64,000 bases of DNA from Arabidopsis thaliana (lineage: Eukaryota > Streptophyta > Magnoliopsida > Brassicales > Brassicaceae). Positions 62,484 through 64,000 of the stretch are shown here, one piece after another (positions within the stretch are counted from its first letter, which is position 1; every line of letters begins with the position of its first letter). The notes under the pieces were generated by a model. It ran no database searches. It was not told the DNA's origin and was given only the letters and a program-made list of their open reading frames with translations. Position numbers and translations under genes: made by a program. The stretch is from NCBI RefSeq assembly GCF_000001735.4, contig NC_003070.9:19143971-19207970 (forward strand), given 5' to 3'.

Positions 62484-62887
62484 TGCCAACTTTGGATCTC
62501 TCTTCTTCATCTCATGTACCTATCGAAAATGTCAACCATGGTTACATGGTAACAGTTATTCCCTGTAATTCTCAGTTGTCAATCAATAAAATAAACGGCA
62601 GTGTCAAGTTCTATTAGTTACGGAGTCTAAGTCACCAAAGAGAAACAGAGGAGGACAGAAAACTGGAAGTTCCTTAGGTCACAAGTAAAGGCCTTGCAAA
62701 ATTTCCCCATACAAAACCCTAGTCAGACCCAAACTATAAACGGTAAGAAAAATCCTCATATCTGGATCAAGCCTGTATGCACAACGATTTTTTTGGTTAT
62801 ATCAACTCACAAAAAAAGAAGAAGACATATATAACAAATTATTTTCAGAGACCACAAAACATTACAAAAAACAAAATCAATAAATAA
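62484..62887. other. Convergent 3' region between ILL5 and the receptor-like kinase
   Basis: 3' flanks only; nothing else seen. Confidence 0.55.
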
Positions 62888-63929
62888 TCATCTCAAACGA
62901 GGAGGTGGATTAGATCCAAAGCCAAGTGCAAGCTCTTCAAGTGAATCTGTTGATCCAACCGGCAAATGCTTTTTCCTCTCAACTTCTACAGCTAAACTCT
63001 CCTTAAGAGCCGTCACCACTTGACTCATCCCAGGTCTGTCGCCCGAATTTCGACAAACGCAAGCCACGGCTATTTCCACGGTCTTGAATGCCGAGTTTGG
63101 GTCATAGTCTCCGCAAAGACTCGGGTCAAGAATCTCTACAATATTTTCTCTTGAAAGCAAAGACTCAACCCATTGACTTATATGCATCCTTTCCTCATTC
63201 TTTATGATAGCGGGTTTCGCAGTAACGATCTCTAATAGAACTACACCGAAACTGTACACATCACTCTTCTCTGTTAACATGTTTGATGTGTAATACCTGC
63301 AATGACAGATCAATCTTCATTTGAAGAAAACCAAAAAAAGGAAGAACATTTATTATTTTACGAAGTTTTGAGCTTACTCGGGGTCAACATATCCAGGAGT
63401 CCCAGCAATAGCTGTATTCAAATGACTTCCCTCGGCTGCATCAAACGCTCTCGAAAGGCCAAAACCGCCTAACTTCGCATTGAAACTTTCATCTAAGAAT
63501 ACATTTGTACACTTGACGTTTCTATGAATGATCGGCGGCTTGCAACCAGTATGCAAATACTCAAGTCCTATAATTCAGTCGCAATAACAGAACATGTTTT
63601 ATAAACAGAACTCCAAATAGAAATTGTTTCAGTCCAATACAGGAGAGAGTTTCAAATGCTAACCTTGCGCGACATCAACCGCGATACCGAGCCTATCTTC
63701 CCAGCTAAAAACAGTTGTACTGTTCTCTGCACAAGAGAAGATCATAACTGAGATATTGGTCTTACTTGAAGAAGTATGTAAGGCAGAACAAGATTTCAAA
63801 ACCTGAGATATGTTGTTTCAAGTTTCCATTAGCCATGTACTCGTATATAACCGCCATTTTATCGCCTTCGTTGCAGTAACCAAGCATGGTTATAAGGTTT
63901 TTATGATGAATTCTGAAAAGATGTTTGAC
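62888..63929 (-). CDS. Leucine-rich-repeat receptor-like kinase, C-terminal kinase exons (partial; atypical catalytic residues)
   Basis: Four exons on the minus strand, 63929-63803, 63726-63664, 63567-63378 and 63296-62888, encode the middle and end of a kinase domain; the gene continues past the right edge. It reads VKHLFRIHHKNLITMLGYCNE, then EYLHTGCKPPIIHRNVKCTN, GTPGYVDPE, SDVYSFGVVLLEIVTAKPA and DRPGMSQVVTALKESL. This is the malectin-like/LRR-I family pattern; position suggests At1g51790. The catalytic HRD is HRN and the DFG is GFG, so both key aspartates are absent. A pseudokinase role in receptor complexes is the likely reading. The tail after the kinase is short and ends in PPPRLR. 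Confidence 0.85.
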
Positions 63930-64000
63930 CTACAATAAACTCTTCTAAGTCTCTTTTCATTAACTCTCAACAAAAAACAAAAAAATTGGTTAGTAAACAG

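Overview
This window is nuclear DNA from a crucifer. Gene order and protein sequences match Arabidopsis thaliana (Col-type) chromosome 1, roughly the block I remember as At1g51630 to At1g51790. The evidence is GT/AG introns, short exons, AT-rich spacers, plant-only families (EXO70G, Dof, 4CL, MAPKK group C, ILR1-like amidohydrolases) and Helitron and LINE remnants. Locus numbers and gene names are recalled, not searched. Exon boundaries were worked out by hand; each complete gene model closes in frame.

Layout. 0-5 kb: 5' end of an O-fucosyltransferase-like gene (MSR2) on the left edge, then a 3.0-kb non-autonomous Helitron that carries a 545-bp tandem duplication. 5-15 kb: EXO70G2 (-) head to head with the mitochondrial ATP synthase epsilon gene (+), then the MAP kinase kinase MKK4 (+), then a decayed, frameshifted gene sitting in a field of small local duplications. 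15-17.5 kb: 4CL1 (-), lignin/phenylpropanoid entry. 17.5-22.2 kb: a long AT-rich spacer with one weak small secreted-peptide candidate. 22-26 kb: PP2A B-alpha (14 exons). 26-30 kb: spacer with a second Helitron. 30.3 kb: Dof factor ADOF1. 31.8-35.9 kb: UBP6 (-, 17 exons). 37.8-42.3 kb: a glutamate-dehydrogenase-like gene with an N-terminal zinc-finger-like extension and altered catalytic residues. 42.8-47.2 kb: an RWD protein (-) and the Qa-SNARE SYP81 (+) sharing a divergent promoter. 48-50.5 kb: a PWWP protein whose upstream region is a copy of that divergent promoter. 51.2-53.3 kb: a 5'-truncated LINE with a 17-bp target-site duplication, beside an F-box/kelch remnant. 55.6-62.5 kb: IAR3 and its tandem copy ILL5 flanking a Core-2/I-branching glycosyltransferase-like gene. 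62.9-64 kb: C-terminal kinase exons of a receptor-like kinase on the right edge.

The genes do not form an operon or a pathway cluster; this is ordinary gene-dense plant chromatin. The real functional groupings are the IAR3/ILL5 tandem pair and the divergent RWD/SYP81 promoter with its copy. The most notable observations are the catalytically altered zinc-finger/GDH fusion, the duplicated promoter upstream of the PWWP gene, the lost splice acceptor (AG to AT) in ILL5, the HRN/GFG pseudokinase at the right edge, and two Helitrons whose termini can be placed to the base. I saw no tRNA, rRNA, CRISPR array or evidence of a wholly new system.
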